NCBI GenBank assembly: GCA_002327965.1
Contig: DCVB01000048.1
Coordinates: 2,591-10,509, forward strand
Length of the DNA: 7,919 nucleotides
Direction: 5' to 3'
DNA from: Candidatus Aminicenantes bacterium UBA2199
GTDB lineage: Bacteria; Acidobacteriota; Aminicenantia; UBA2199
Shown here: positions 1-6,357 of the stretch, piece by piece
Layout of the letters: every line of letters begins with the position of its first letter
Position numbering within the stretch: the stretch's first letter is position 1
Position numbers and translations under genes: made by a program
The notes under the pieces: generated by a model
The model's input: only the letters and a program-made list of their open reading frames with translations
The model's database searches: none
Told to the model about the DNA's origin: nothing

Positions 1-812
1 TAGGGCTTGGGCCATTCGGGCTTGATCTGGATGGCCATGCGGTAGTATTTTTCGGCTTCTTCGGGCTTGTTGCGGGCGAACATGATCTCGGCGACGTTGT
101 AGGGCAGGGCCGGGTCGCGGGGCTGGATGTCCATCGAGCGCTGGAAGTTCTCCACGGCCTCCTTGAATTTCTCCTGGCGCAGGTAGACGTCGCCGATGCC
201 GGCGTAGGCCAGGGCGGCGGTGGCGTTGCCCTTCAGGTCGGGGGTCTCCTTGGTGACCTCGGCGAGCACTTTCTCGAAGCCGGCCAGGGCCTCCGCGTAT
301 TCGCCCAGCTCGTTCTTGCAGTTGGCGATATAGATGCCGACCTGGTAGTTGGCCGGGTTCTTCTGGGCGAATTCCTCGTACAGGGCCAGGGCTTCTTCGT
401 ACTTGCGCTGGTCGAACTTCTCGTGAGCATTCAGGATGGCGTCACGGTTGGGGTCGGCCACGACCACCGGGGTCTTCTTGAGGACGATATGGATCTCCGG
501 GTTCTTGGCGACGCCGCTGATCGATTGCTGGGTGGTGCTGGGGGGATAGCCCTCCATTTCGCCGGTGACCTGGACCGTTCCCTTGCCCAAACCGAGAAAT
601 CCCCATTGTCCCTTGGAATTGGACTGGGTCTGGCGGGTGTTGTTGAATTCCATGTACTTCAGGGTGATGGTCGCGTTCTCCAGCGGGTTGCCGTTCTCGT
701 CGACGATGGTTCCGGTCAGGCGGCCGCCGCCCCTTCCTTCCTGGGCCTGGAGAGCGATGGCCGTGGCCAGCAGCAGGGCCACAACCAGAATACGATGGAT
801 ATTAATGCGCAT
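1..812 (-). CDS. Exported carboxypeptidase-regulatory-like + TPR protein (C-terminus cut off by window edge)
   Basis: The 270 visible codons run off the left edge with no stop. Residues 1-24 are a signal peptide with a hydrophobic stretch (LVVALLLATAIA) and a likely cut after LQAQ or nearby. Residues about 31-112 form a carboxypeptidase regulatory-like (transthyretin-like beta-sandwich) domain: it opens with GRLTGTIVDENGNPLENATI and ends in a beta strand before PVVVADP. From about 124 onward there are four TPR-type helical hairpins (about 124-157, 158-193, 198-235, 236-269), with typical YEEALALYEEF and FKEAVENFQRSMDIQP patterns. The start at 812 is preferred because AGGAGG lies 7 nt upstream; the in-frame ATG at 818 is almost on top of that site. 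This is the last visible gene of the 3888-to-1 operon, 35 nt after the preceding stop. The TPRs suggest protein binding outside the cytoplasm. No catalytic residues are seen, and the actual role is unknown. Confidence 0.88.
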   Translation of the reverse strand, partial: MRINIHRILVVALLLATAIALQAQEGRGGGRLTGTIVDENGNPLENATITLKYMEFNNTRQTQSNSKGQWGFLGLGKGTVQVTGEMEGYPPSTTQQSISGVAKNPEIHIVLKKTPVVVADPNRDAILNAHEKFDQRKYEEALALYEEFAQKNPANYQVGIYIANCKNELGEYAEALAGFEKVLAEVTKETPDLKGNATAALAYAGIGDVYLRQEKFKEAVENFQRSMDIQPRDPALPYNVAEIMFARNKPEEAEKYYRMAIQIKPEWPKP

Positions 813-818
813 GGTCAT

Positions 819-826
819 CCTCCTTT
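819..826 (-). promoter_or_regulatory. Strong ribosome binding site for the TPR gene
   Basis: On the minus strand the sequence reads AAAGGAGG followed by ATGACCATG. The spacing is 7 nt to the second ATG (812) and only 1 nt to the first (818), which decides the start codon. The two candidates differ by only two residues. Confidence 0.75.
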
Positions 827-841
827 GATCCGCAGCGGATC
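827..841. repeat. Perfect 7-bp inverted repeat in the 35-nt gap
   Basis: GATCCGC-A-GCGGATC is a perfect palindrome with a 1-nt centre. It lies between the stop of the short GWxTD gene (848) and the ribosome binding site of the TPR gene (819). As RNA it could form a 5-bp stem with a 5-nt loop just upstream of the Shine-Dalgarno. Its function is unknown: a small processing or spacer hairpin is possible, and so is chance. Confidence 0.4.
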
Positions 842-847
842 TATCGA

Positions 848-1789
848 TCACTTTATTTTCACCGTCAGCAGGCGCCGGTTCGAATTGCCGCCGACCTGGT
901 CCAGCACCAGCAGGTCGACCTGGGTCCTGCCCTTCTTCAGCGGGATCGTCCACTCGATCGCCAGCCGTCCCTTTCCCTGCGTTTCCGGATCGAGCACGAT
1001 GCGCCGGTTGTCCTTGTGGGTCTGGATCGAGCCGTCGGCCAGGTAGAGGTTGGCAGCCAGGTGGATGCGGGCGGTGAATCCGCCGTCGGCATCGATCTCA
1101 TAGCGCAGGTCCTTGACCGGGATGGAGATAAACAGCCTGTCCTGCGCCGGTTCGATCCGGGCTGCGAACTCCAGGGCGCGATCCTGGCTGCCCTGCTCGG
1201 CGCGGATGAAGCGGGTCTTGGCCTCTTTCAGCAGCTCCAGCAGGCGCGGCGCGGTGCGCCGCATGTCCAGTTCATAGATGCCGTACCCCTGGCGGTCGAT
1301 GAACACCACGTAAAAATTCAGCTGGTGGTAGGGCCAGACGATCATTCCCGTGGACATGCTCTCATCGTTCAGCTGGCTCCGTGAATCGATCGAGGGGTAC
1401 GGCGTCGAGCCCGGGGTCATGATGCTGGGCGGGCCCAGCACCATGTAGACCATCCCGCGCGCCGTATCCCAGCCCGGGCGGTTGGCCTCGCGCAGGTACT
1501 TGTTGACGAACTCGAAGCGTTCCTCCACCTCGGTGCGGAATTCGTTTTCCGCGCTTTCGGGACTGGGATCGCGGATCTCCCAGAAAGCGGCGATGAATTC
1601 CCGGCGCAACTCGGGTGCGGCCAGGTTGCGGAACGCCTTTTCCTCGTCGCGGGTCATGAAATGACGCGCCATGCGGTAGAATTCCTCGCTGTCCGCATCC
1701 AGTTTCGCCGCCGCCAGCGGTGCCACGAGAGCGAACAGCGCCAGGGAGAGCGCCAGCCAGAAAGGCACGCTGCGGGCGGGATGCATCAT
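848..1789 (-). CDS. Exported GWxTD domain protein, short paralogue
   Basis: This 313-residue protein starts with a signal peptide (residues 1-28, core FWLALSLALFALVAPLAAA). A GWxTD-type domain covers about 36-175. Its visible landmarks are an FWEIRDP segment at 69-75, ENEFRTEVEERFEFVN at 81-96, the name motif as GWDTARG at 106-112, LGPP at 118-121, and a downstream W-x-Y plus FYVVFIDR strand. The motif is altered: the final Asp of GWxTD is Ala here. The remainder (about 215-313) alternates strand-like segments and may be a beta-sandwich. The gene overlaps the stop of the long GWxTD gene by ATGA, a sign of translational coupling. A GGAGG lies 4 nt before the first ATG (1789) and 7 nt before a second in-frame ATG (1786), so either may be used. 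The same domain in the upstream neighbour makes the two a tandem paralogous pair. The biochemical role of this family is not known to me. Confidence 0.9.
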   Translation of the reverse strand: MMHPARSVPFWLALSLALFALVAPLAAAKLDADSEEFYRMARHFMTRDEEKAFRNLAAPELRREFIAAFWEIRDPSPESAENEFRTEVEERFEFVNKYLREANRPGWDTARGMVYMVLGPPSIMTPGSTPYPSIDSRSQLNDESMSTGMIVWPYHQLNFYVVFIDRQGYGIYELDMRRTAPRLLELLKEAKTRFIRAEQGSQDRALEFAARIEPAQDRLFISIPVKDLRYEIDADGGFTARIHLAANLYLADGSIQTHKDNRRIVLDPETQGKGRLAIEWTIPLKKGRTQVDLLVLDQVGGNSNRRLLTVKIK

Positions 1790-3888
1790 GGAGCCTCCGT
1801 TTGCCTGAGCAGGTCGGCGATTTCCGGCTGCCCGGCCTTGATCTTCAGGGAAGCGGACAGGGCCTTCCTGGCCTCCAGGGGGTTGCCCAGGCGCAGGAAG
1901 GAGAGTCCCAGTGCGTTGAGCACCGAAATGTCGCTGTCATACAGGGTGTTGGCCTTGAGCAGCGCGTCGACGGCCTCCCGCCAGCGGCCTAGCCCGTACA
2001 GGGCCTTGCCGCGCAGCGCCTGGAGATCGAAGGCGGTCTTCTCCTGCTCCGGGACGGGCGCCAGCACCGCCAGCAGTTTTTCGAACCTTTCCCTTCCCAG
2101 CAGGAAACGGGCGTAGGCGATGCGCAAGGCGGCATTGCCGCCGCCCTGGCCCAGGGCCTGCTCGTAGGCGCGGGCCGCGTCTTCCATGCGGCCGCTGGCC
2201 TCGTACTGCACGGCCAGCATGCCGAGCAGCAGGTAGCCGCGCTCGACGGCCAGGGTCGGCGCCGCGAAGGTGGGGTGTTCCAGCACCGGCAGCCGGGACA
2301 CGGTGAAGTTCGTCTCGTTGCCGAGGCTTTCCCTGCCAACGGCATCGCGCAGGCTGGCCCGCAGGCGATAGTAGCCGGCGGGCAGGGTGCCCAGGTCGGC
2401 GGTGTAGGCCTGGATGGCCTGGCCGCCCTGGGCGCGGGGGGTCAGGCGCCTGGAAACGGGTTCAGCGCCGGCGGCGGGCACGCTGATCAGCTCGAGTTCC
2501 GGGGCGGGCGTGGCAACGGCAGTGCCATGGTCGACGGCCAGCAGGACCTGCAGCGGCTCCTTTTCTCCGAAGGTGCGCTGGGGATCGGGGCTGGCGTGGA
2601 TATTCTGCAGCGAGAAGGCCCCGAGCGCCGCCCGGGCCTCGCGGCGGATGCGGTAGGAGACCAGCGGGCCGAAGAGTGCCGCCTCTCCCGGGGGCGGGAC
2701 GCGGATCTTTTCGCTGAAGGAGGCGAACTCGTGGTTGACCGAGTTCTGCACGAGCACGGTGATCTCGAGTTCGCCGTCGATCACCGGCAGCATATCGGCC
2801 AGGATCAGCCCGTTGGCCAGGGTCTTTTCCATGTCGGCCTGGTCATAGGCGAAGGGCAGGTTCTTGGTGTGCTGGAAGATGATGCGCTCGCCCTGGCGCA
2901 GGTCGACGACCATCTTGTAGGTGCAGGAATATTTCTTCGTGTCGGCGGAGTAGTCGACCGAGACCCGTTCCGGCCAGATGGCGAAATGGAGAAGATTCAG
3001 GCCCGAGACCGGATCGCGCAGCAGCAGGACCTCGTGGCGGCTGCCGAGGTAGTCGACCGACTGCTGGATGTCGACGTAGGACTTGAAGCGCAGGAACTGG
3101 TTGGCGTAGGTGGTGTTGATGTTTTCCTTCGGCAGCTCGGTGATCTTGGCCATCAGGGTCATATCGCGCATCGAGGGGGCATAGTTGGCGGTGCGCTCGC
3201 CGGGGATCAGCGTCAGGGCGACATCGGCGACCTCGGGCTTGATCTCGAAGATCTTCCGGTAGATGGCCCGGTAATCCTGCGAGCTGAATTCCCCGATCTG
3301 GGTGACCAGCAGCTGGTCGGGGCCGTCCACGGCGGGGATGTAGAGCTTGAAGTCGCCCGCCCCGCCCTTGCGGTAGAACACGACGTTGAACATCGTCGGC
3401 AGCCCCTTGCCCGGGTCGCCGTAATACTCCCAGATCTCGATGGGGTAGAGATAGCTGTTGAATATCTCGCTGCGATTGACCGGCGGCCCCAGCAGGATGT
3501 GGATGCGGCCGCGGTCGGTCTTCCATCCGGGCAGGGGCGAGGTGAAACCGTAGTAGCGGTTGGCGTATTGGAAGCGCTTGACGTGTTCGTCCTTGAACTC
3601 GTTCTCCGGGGTGCCGCGGTTGGGGTCGCGCTGGTTCCAGAAAATGTTGACGAAGGCCTCGCGGTCGCGGTCGTTGCCGAGGTCCAGGAATATCTTGCGT
3701 TCGGCGGGGGTGATGATGTAGTCAACCAACTCGAGCCATTGGCGGTATTTCTCCGCCAGCGGCGGGCTCTTGGCATCGGCGCCGGGGAGCACGCTGGAGA
3801 AGATGAGCAGGGATCCCAGAAGCAAGGATGCGCGGCGCCTGGCGCGTGCGCCGACGTCGGCCGACGGGACGGTTGCGGGTGATGGCAT
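1786..3888 (-). CDS. Exported GWxTD domain protein with C-terminal TPR repeats
   Basis: This 700-residue protein has an N-terminal export signal: a basic stretch RARRR at 15-19, a hydrophobic core at about 21-35, and a likely cut after ADA at 39. Residues about 45-190 hold a canonical GWxTD domain with FWNQRDPNRGTPENEF at 83-98, the motif GWKTDRG at 121-127, LLGPP at 132-136 and EIWEYYGDP. Residues about 190-535 are beta-rich and unassigned. Residues about 550-696 form TPR-like helical hairpins (MEDAARAYEQAL, WREAVDALLKANTLY, LEARKALSASLKIK). It is the first gene of a three-gene operon with the 4-nt-overlapping short GWxTD gene and the TPR gene. The start at 3888 is supported by the signal peptide and an AGGT 8 nt upstream. 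It may be a scaffold for an envelope complex; this is inferred from export plus TPR only. Confidence 0.92.
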   Translation of the reverse strand: MPSPATVPSADVGARARRRASLLLGSLLIFSSVLPGADAKSPPLAEKYRQWLELVDYIITPAERKIFLDLGNDRDREAFVNIFWNQRDPNRGTPENEFKDEHVKRFQYANRYYGFTSPLPGWKTDRGRIHILLGPPVNRSEIFNSYLYPIEIWEYYGDPGKGLPTMFNVVFYRKGGAGDFKLYIPAVDGPDQLLVTQIGEFSSQDYRAIYRKIFEIKPEVADVALTLIPGERTANYAPSMRDMTLMAKITELPKENINTTYANQFLRFKSYVDIQQSVDYLGSRHEVLLLRDPVSGLNLLHFAIWPERVSVDYSADTKKYSCTYKMVVDLRQGERIIFQHTKNLPFAYDQADMEKTLANGLILADMLPVIDGELEITVLVQNSVNHEFASFSEKIRVPPPGEAALFGPLVSYRIRREARAALGAFSLQNIHASPDPQRTFGEKEPLQVLLAVDHGTAVATPAPELELISVPAAGAEPVSRRLTPRAQGGQAIQAYTADLGTLPAGYYRLRASLRDAVGRESLGNETNFTVSRLPVLEHPTFAAPTLAVERGYLLLGMLAVQYEASGRMEDAARAYEQALGQGGGNAALRIAYARFLLGRERFEKLLAVLAPVPEQEKTAFDLQALRGKALYGLGRWREAVDALLKANTLYDSDISVLNALGLSFLRLGNPLEARKALSASLKIKAGQPEIADLLRQTEAP

Positions 3889-3907
3889 GGTTCAGGACCT
3901 CGTTATT

Positions 3908-3916
3908 ATTATAACA
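3908..3916 (-). promoter_or_regulatory. Extended -10 promoter element for the GWxTD operon
   Basis: The minus strand reads TGTTATAAT, that is TG-n followed by a perfect TATAAT, in an AT-rich island within otherwise GC-rich DNA. Transcription would start near 3901 and leave a leader of about 12 nt before the ATG at 3888. The -35 region is weak (TTCGGC at 17-bp spacing), as is usual for extended -10 promoters. It is inferred to drive the 3888-to-1 operon. Confidence 0.55.
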
Positions 3917-3953
3917 TAATAGGACGGATTGCCGAAAGAGGATTGGCGGCAGG

Positions 3954-4188
3954 AAACAGTGGACAGACGACAGAAGACAGAAAACAGAGGACAGAAGACA
4001 GAGGTTAGATGCCAGACGTTAGACGTTAGAAGTTCGCCAGACGCGGAACATTATCCAGTTCAAGGCAGGGGAAGAACAGTAGATCGAAAAAGTCATATTT
4101 TCTTGCCAAGCACTACCTTCTGACGTCTGACATCTGTCCTCTGTCTTCTTTCCTTCTCCTGCTAACGTCTGGTGTCTGGCGTCTATCG
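3954..4188. repeat. Element A: long inverted repeat built from 7-nt tandem units
   Basis: This element fills most of the 301-nt gap 3889-4189. The left arm, 3961-4030, is ten consecutive heptads all ending in AGA (ggacaga, cgacaga, agacaga, aaacaga, ggacaga, agacaga, ggttaga, tgccaga, cgttaga, cgttaga); a near-copy, aaacagt, sits at 3954-3960. The right arm, 4119-4188, is ten heptads in strict register, eight starting with TCT or TTC and two degenerate (around 4161). With two flanking bases (AG at 4031-4032, CT at 4117-4118) the arms pair in register around an 84-nt loop (4033-4116). Pairing is nearly continuous next to the loop and looser towards the outer end. The right arm ends one base before the TAG of the 4190-5086 gene, so the hairpin begins directly after that stop in the transcript. 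No U-tract follows it. No coding gene is seen in this gap; besides the element it holds only the promoter and ribosome binding site of the GWxTD operon. Confidence 0.85.
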
Positions 4189-4189
4189 C

Positions 4190-5086
4190 CTATTTCTTCC
4201 AGGCTTTCGCCACCGCTTTCAGGCCGTCCACGGGCTCGGCGGTCGCCAAACAGGATCCGCCCGTCTCCCTGGCGATCTTGCTGAAGGCGGAGTAGATGTC
4301 GCCCGAGTTCTCCAGCAGGTTGCCGGTGGCCGACGTCTTCTTGGCGGTGATGTAGACGAAGTGCTGGGTCAGCGCTACCTGCTGGAAGTATTCGGCGAGA
4401 ACGCCGGCGGCGAAGGGTTCCTTCATGCCGCCAGTGAGGAACATCTCGTTGGCTTGGAAGGCGAACTTGGGCATATCGGCCAGTATGTTCAGCGCCTCGC
4501 GCCGGGGGACCGGCCGGTACTCGCGCTCGAACAGCACGACGATGTGGTTCTCGCCCTGCTGGTTGCGGAAGGCGTCGGCGAGCTGGCGCAGCGAGGCGTC
4601 GTTGACCTTGCGCAGCTGGTTCAGGTTGGCCAGCCCCTGGCGGTAGAAATTGAACAACTCGCTCATGTCCCGGGTTTCATTGGATCCGTCCGACGGCACT
4701 CCCGACGGCAGGACGAAGCCCTCCAGGTTGCGCACGGCGATCTCCAGCTCGCTGATGACCTGCTTGTAGCCCTGGGCCGCCTTGGTGATGTCGTTGCGCA
4801 GCTTGTCGCGCATCAGGGCGATCAGCTCCGCCTTCGGCTGCGCCAGCTTGGCCCGCGAGAAGCCGTACAGCCCCGAGGGCGAGCGGATGATCAGCTGGTC
4901 GTTTGAACCGACCATCTTGTTGAAAATGAACTCCACGGCGTCTTCCAGGCCGTCGGTGCTCTCGTGGAGATCGAAGAATACGACCAGGTTGCGCGGGCTG
5001 TCGGCCGCCGGCAGCGGGCCGGAAAGCCCCGTTGCCAGCCAGGCCAGGGAAACCATCAGAATCAAGCCGTTCAATGTGCGACGCAT
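4190..5086 (-). CDS. Exported vWA-like protein lacking a metal site, paralogue 1
   Basis: A 298-residue protein with signal peptide 1-28 (core LILMVSLAWLATGL, likely cut after PAA). The rest looks like one von Willebrand A-type domain: a first strand NLVVFFD at 33-39, a QLIIRSP strand at 64-70, a HIVVLFERE strand at 181-189, and a C-terminal SAFSKIARETGG at 266-277 resembling the last vWA helix. The MIDAS DxSxS motif is replaced by DLHES at 39-43, so metal-dependent ligand binding is doubtful. It is about 58% identical (about 155 of 266 aligned positions, counted by hand) to the next gene upstream. The most conserved blocks are QPKAELIAL, NLNQLRKVN, RPVPRREALN and ENSGDIYSAFS. GGAGG lies 5 nt before the ATG, and a promoter is proposed at 5118-5146. 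The vWA assignment is tentative; a family-specific fold of unknown function is the alternative. Confidence 0.85.
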   Translation of the reverse strand: MRRTLNGLILMVSLAWLATGLSGPLPAADSPRNLVVFFDLHESTDGLEDAVEFIFNKMVGSNDQLIIRSPSGLYGFSRAKLAQPKAELIALMRDKLRNDITKAAQGYKQVISELEIAVRNLEGFVLPSGVPSDGSNETRDMSELFNFYRQGLANLNQLRKVNDASLRQLADAFRNQQGENHIVVLFEREYRPVPRREALNILADMPKFAFQANEMFLTGGMKEPFAAGVLAEYFQQVALTQHFVYITAKKTSATGNLLENSGDIYSAFSKIARETGGSCLATAEPVDGLKAVAKAWKK

Positions 5087-5117
5087 GGGAGCCTCCTTGA
5101 AAAAGCTGCAGGAACCA

Positions 5118-5146
5118 TCTTACACCTTGGAACATTAAATCTCAAG
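5118..5146 (-). promoter_or_regulatory. Sigma-70-type promoter upstream of vWA-like paralogue 1
   Basis: On the minus strand TTGAGA (5141-5146; 5 of 6 match to TTGACA) is followed after exactly 17 bp by TAAGAT (5118-5123; 4 of 6 match to TATAAT). Transcription would start near 5111, about 25 nt before the ATG at 5086 and ahead of the GGAGG at 5092-5096. The -35 box directly abuts the outer edge of repeat element B. Confidence 0.5.
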
Positions 5147-5267
5147 GGAAGACAAAGGGAAAGGCAGAGGGAAGACAGAGGGAAGAAAAAGTGGGAAGAA
5201 ATTTTCGAAAGGGCTTTTCCCACTCTCTCTTCCCTTTCTCTTCTCTCTTTCTTCCCTCTGTCTTCCC
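5147..5267. repeat. Element B: inverted repeat of 11-nt tandem units with 19-nt loop
   Basis: The left arm has four exact-length undecamers at 5147-5190: GGGAAGACAAA, GGGAAGGCAGA, GGGAAGACAGA, GGGAAGAAAAA. The junction GTGGGAA (5191-5197) follows, then a 19-nt loop (5198-5216) containing the palindrome TTTCGAAA. The right arm is the mirror: TTCCCAC (5217-5223) and four undecamers (5224-5267) whose complements are GGGAAGAGAGA, GAGAAGAGAAA, GGGAAGAAAGA and GGGAAGACAGA. In register, 43 of 51 arm positions are complementary. It occupies the gap between the two vWA-like paralogues and starts 15 nt past the stop of the upstream one. The purine arm is transcribed first. No U-tract follows, so it is not a classical terminator. 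Confidence 0.88.
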
Positions 5268-5282
5268 TGCGACAATGGCCGG

Positions 5283-6161
5283 CTATTCCCAGGTTTTAAG
5301 GATCGCTTTCAGCCCTTCCGCCGGCTCGGCGGTCGTGACGGTAACGCCGCCGGTGGCCTTCGCCAGCCGGCTGAAGGCGGAGTAGATGTCGCCCGAATTC
5401 TCGAACAGGTTGCCGCCGGCCGAGGTGTGCTTGGAGGTGACGTAGACGAAGTGCTGGGTCAGGGGCATCCCGAGGAAGTGCTCGGTCATGGCGGCGATGT
5501 CGAAGACCTCGTTCAGGTTGACGGTGGCGAACAGCTCGTTGGCCTGGACGGCGAACACGGGCATGTCGGCCAGCACGTTCAGGGCCTCGCGCCTGGGAAT
5601 GGGCCGGAATTCGCGCTCAAACAGCACGATGAGGTGGTTCTCACCCTCGTGGCCGCGGAAGGTGCCGACCAGCTTGCGCAGCGAGTCCGCGTTCACCTTG
5701 CGCAGCTGGTTCAGGTTGCCCAGTTCCTGGCGGTAGAAGATGAACAGCTCGTTCATGTCCTTGTTCGTGTCCACCGTGCCGGTCGGGTAGGCGTGCTCGC
5801 CGATCCCGGCGGCGGCGGTCTCCAGGTCCCGGATGACCTGCTTGTAGCCGATCGCGGCGCGCGCGATGTCGTTACGCAGCCTTTTCCCGGTCAAGGCGAT
5901 CAGCTCCGCCTTTGGCTGCGAAAGGGTGGCCGCCGAGAAGCCGTACGTGCGCATCGGCGACTGGATGATCAGCTGGTCGCCGGGCCGGAGCATGCGCTCG
6001 AAGACGAACTCCACCGCCTCCTCCACGCCGTTGGCGTTGTCGAGGAACTCGAAGAAGACGATGAGGTTGCGCGGGGCGGCCGGAGCCGCCGGCGACACGG
6101 GAGCCGCAAACCCCTGGATGGCCAGGGCAACCAGCAGAACCAGCACGATGCGACGGGTCAT
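5283..6161 (-). CDS. Exported vWA-like protein lacking a metal site, paralogue 2
   Basis: A 292-residue protein with signal peptide 1-28 (core IVLVLLVALAIQGFAA, ending in an Ala/Pro-rich stretch). Its layout matches the paralogue encoded just downstream: NLIVFFEF at 32-39, QLIIQSP at 63-69, SQPKAELIAL at 81-90, ELFIFYRQELGNLNQLRKVN at 138-157, GENHLIVLFERE at 173-184, SGDIYSAFSRLAKATGG at 256-272. At the vWA metal-site position the sequence is EFLDN, even further from DxSxS. It is 4 residues shorter around 130, where the paralogue has an insertion. GGAG lies 7 nt before the ATG. The 97-nt upstream gap has only a weak TATCAT (6190-6195) without a matching -35. The gene is bracketed by 11-nt-unit palindromes B and C. 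Its function is unknown; the pair may have diverged to bind different partners or to form a heteromer. Confidence 0.85.
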   Translation of the reverse strand: MTRRIVLVLLVALAIQGFAAPVSPAAPAAPRNLIVFFEFLDNANGVEEAVEFVFERMLRPGDQLIIQSPMRTYGFSAATLSQPKAELIALTGKRLRNDIARAAIGYKQVIRDLETAAAGIGEHAYPTGTVDTNKDMNELFIFYRQELGNLNQLRKVNADSLRKLVGTFRGHEGENHLIVLFEREFRPIPRREALNVLADMPVFAVQANELFATVNLNEVFDIAAMTEHFLGMPLTQHFVYVTSKHTSAGGNLFENSGDIYSAFSRLAKATGGVTVTTAEPAEGLKAILKTWE

Positions 6162-6258
6162 TTCAAGACTCCTTGAGTTACGATATGAAATGATACGCGA
6201 TCCGCGGGTGATTGGTTCGCCGACAGGGTGGCGGCAATGCCTGCAGGATCGATTTCAA

Positions 6259-6357
6259 GGGAAGACAGAGGGAAGACAGAGTGGGAAAGAGGCACTGAAA
6301 GGAAGGCTCTCACTCTCGCTTCCCTTTTTCTTCCCTTTTTCTTCCCTCTCTCTTCCC
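6259..6357. repeat. Element C: asymmetric second copy of the 11-nt-unit inverted repeat
   Basis: The left arm has two identical undecamers GGGAAGACAGA (6259-6280) and the junction GTGGGAA (6281-6287). A 19-nt loop (6288-6306) follows, then CTCTCAC (6307-6313) and four undecamers (6314-6357) whose complements are GGGAAGCGAGA, GGGAAGAAAAA twice, and GGGAAGAGAGA. Loop length is identical to element B, and both loops carry GAAAGG at the same offset (6297-6302; 5207-5212 in B). The left arm is two units shorter than the right, suggesting unit loss or gain by slippage. The outer left flank (TCAA) is the same as in element B. The right arm lies inside the 3' end of the pseudouridine synthase reading frame. 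Confidence 0.85.

Noticed and set aside
813..818. ATG at 818 as start of the TPR gene
   Set aside because: It is only 1 nt from the AGGAGG; the ATG at 812 has proper 7-nt spacing.
423..1046. 207-codon plus-strand open frame across the gap between the TPR gene and the short GWxTD gene
   Set aside because: It is antisense to two supported genes and crosses their junction, with no domain.
2275..3882. 535-codon open frame on the plus strand opposite the GWxTD-TPR gene
   Set aside because: The predicted protein is low-complexity (G, V, D, L rich) with no recognisable domain. It lies fully antisense to a well-supported gene and fits a GC-rich codon-bias shadow.
3929..4123. 64-codon plus-strand frame through element A
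   Set aside because: Its repetitive RRQKTE-like protein is simply the translated heptad array.
5427..6176. 249-codon plus-strand open frame opposite vWA-like paralogue 2, with a similar 244-codon frame at 4172-4906
   Set aside because: The two resemble each other only because the sense genes are paralogues. Their compositions are those of antisense shadows.
3889..6258. Sigma-54 (-24/-12) promoters controlled by the activator at 7098-7919
   Set aside because: No GG-N10-GC pair resembling TGGCAC-N5-TTGC was found by eye on the minus strand in the three gaps.
3954..6357. CRISPR array
   Set aside because: The 7-nt and 11-nt units are far too short, with no unique spacers and no cas genes; the arrays are arms of palindromes.
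3954..6357. Classical rho-independent terminators
   Set aside because: The hairpins are long enough but no U-tract follows the distal arm in any of the three. A 3'-end role by another mechanism is kept as a finding.
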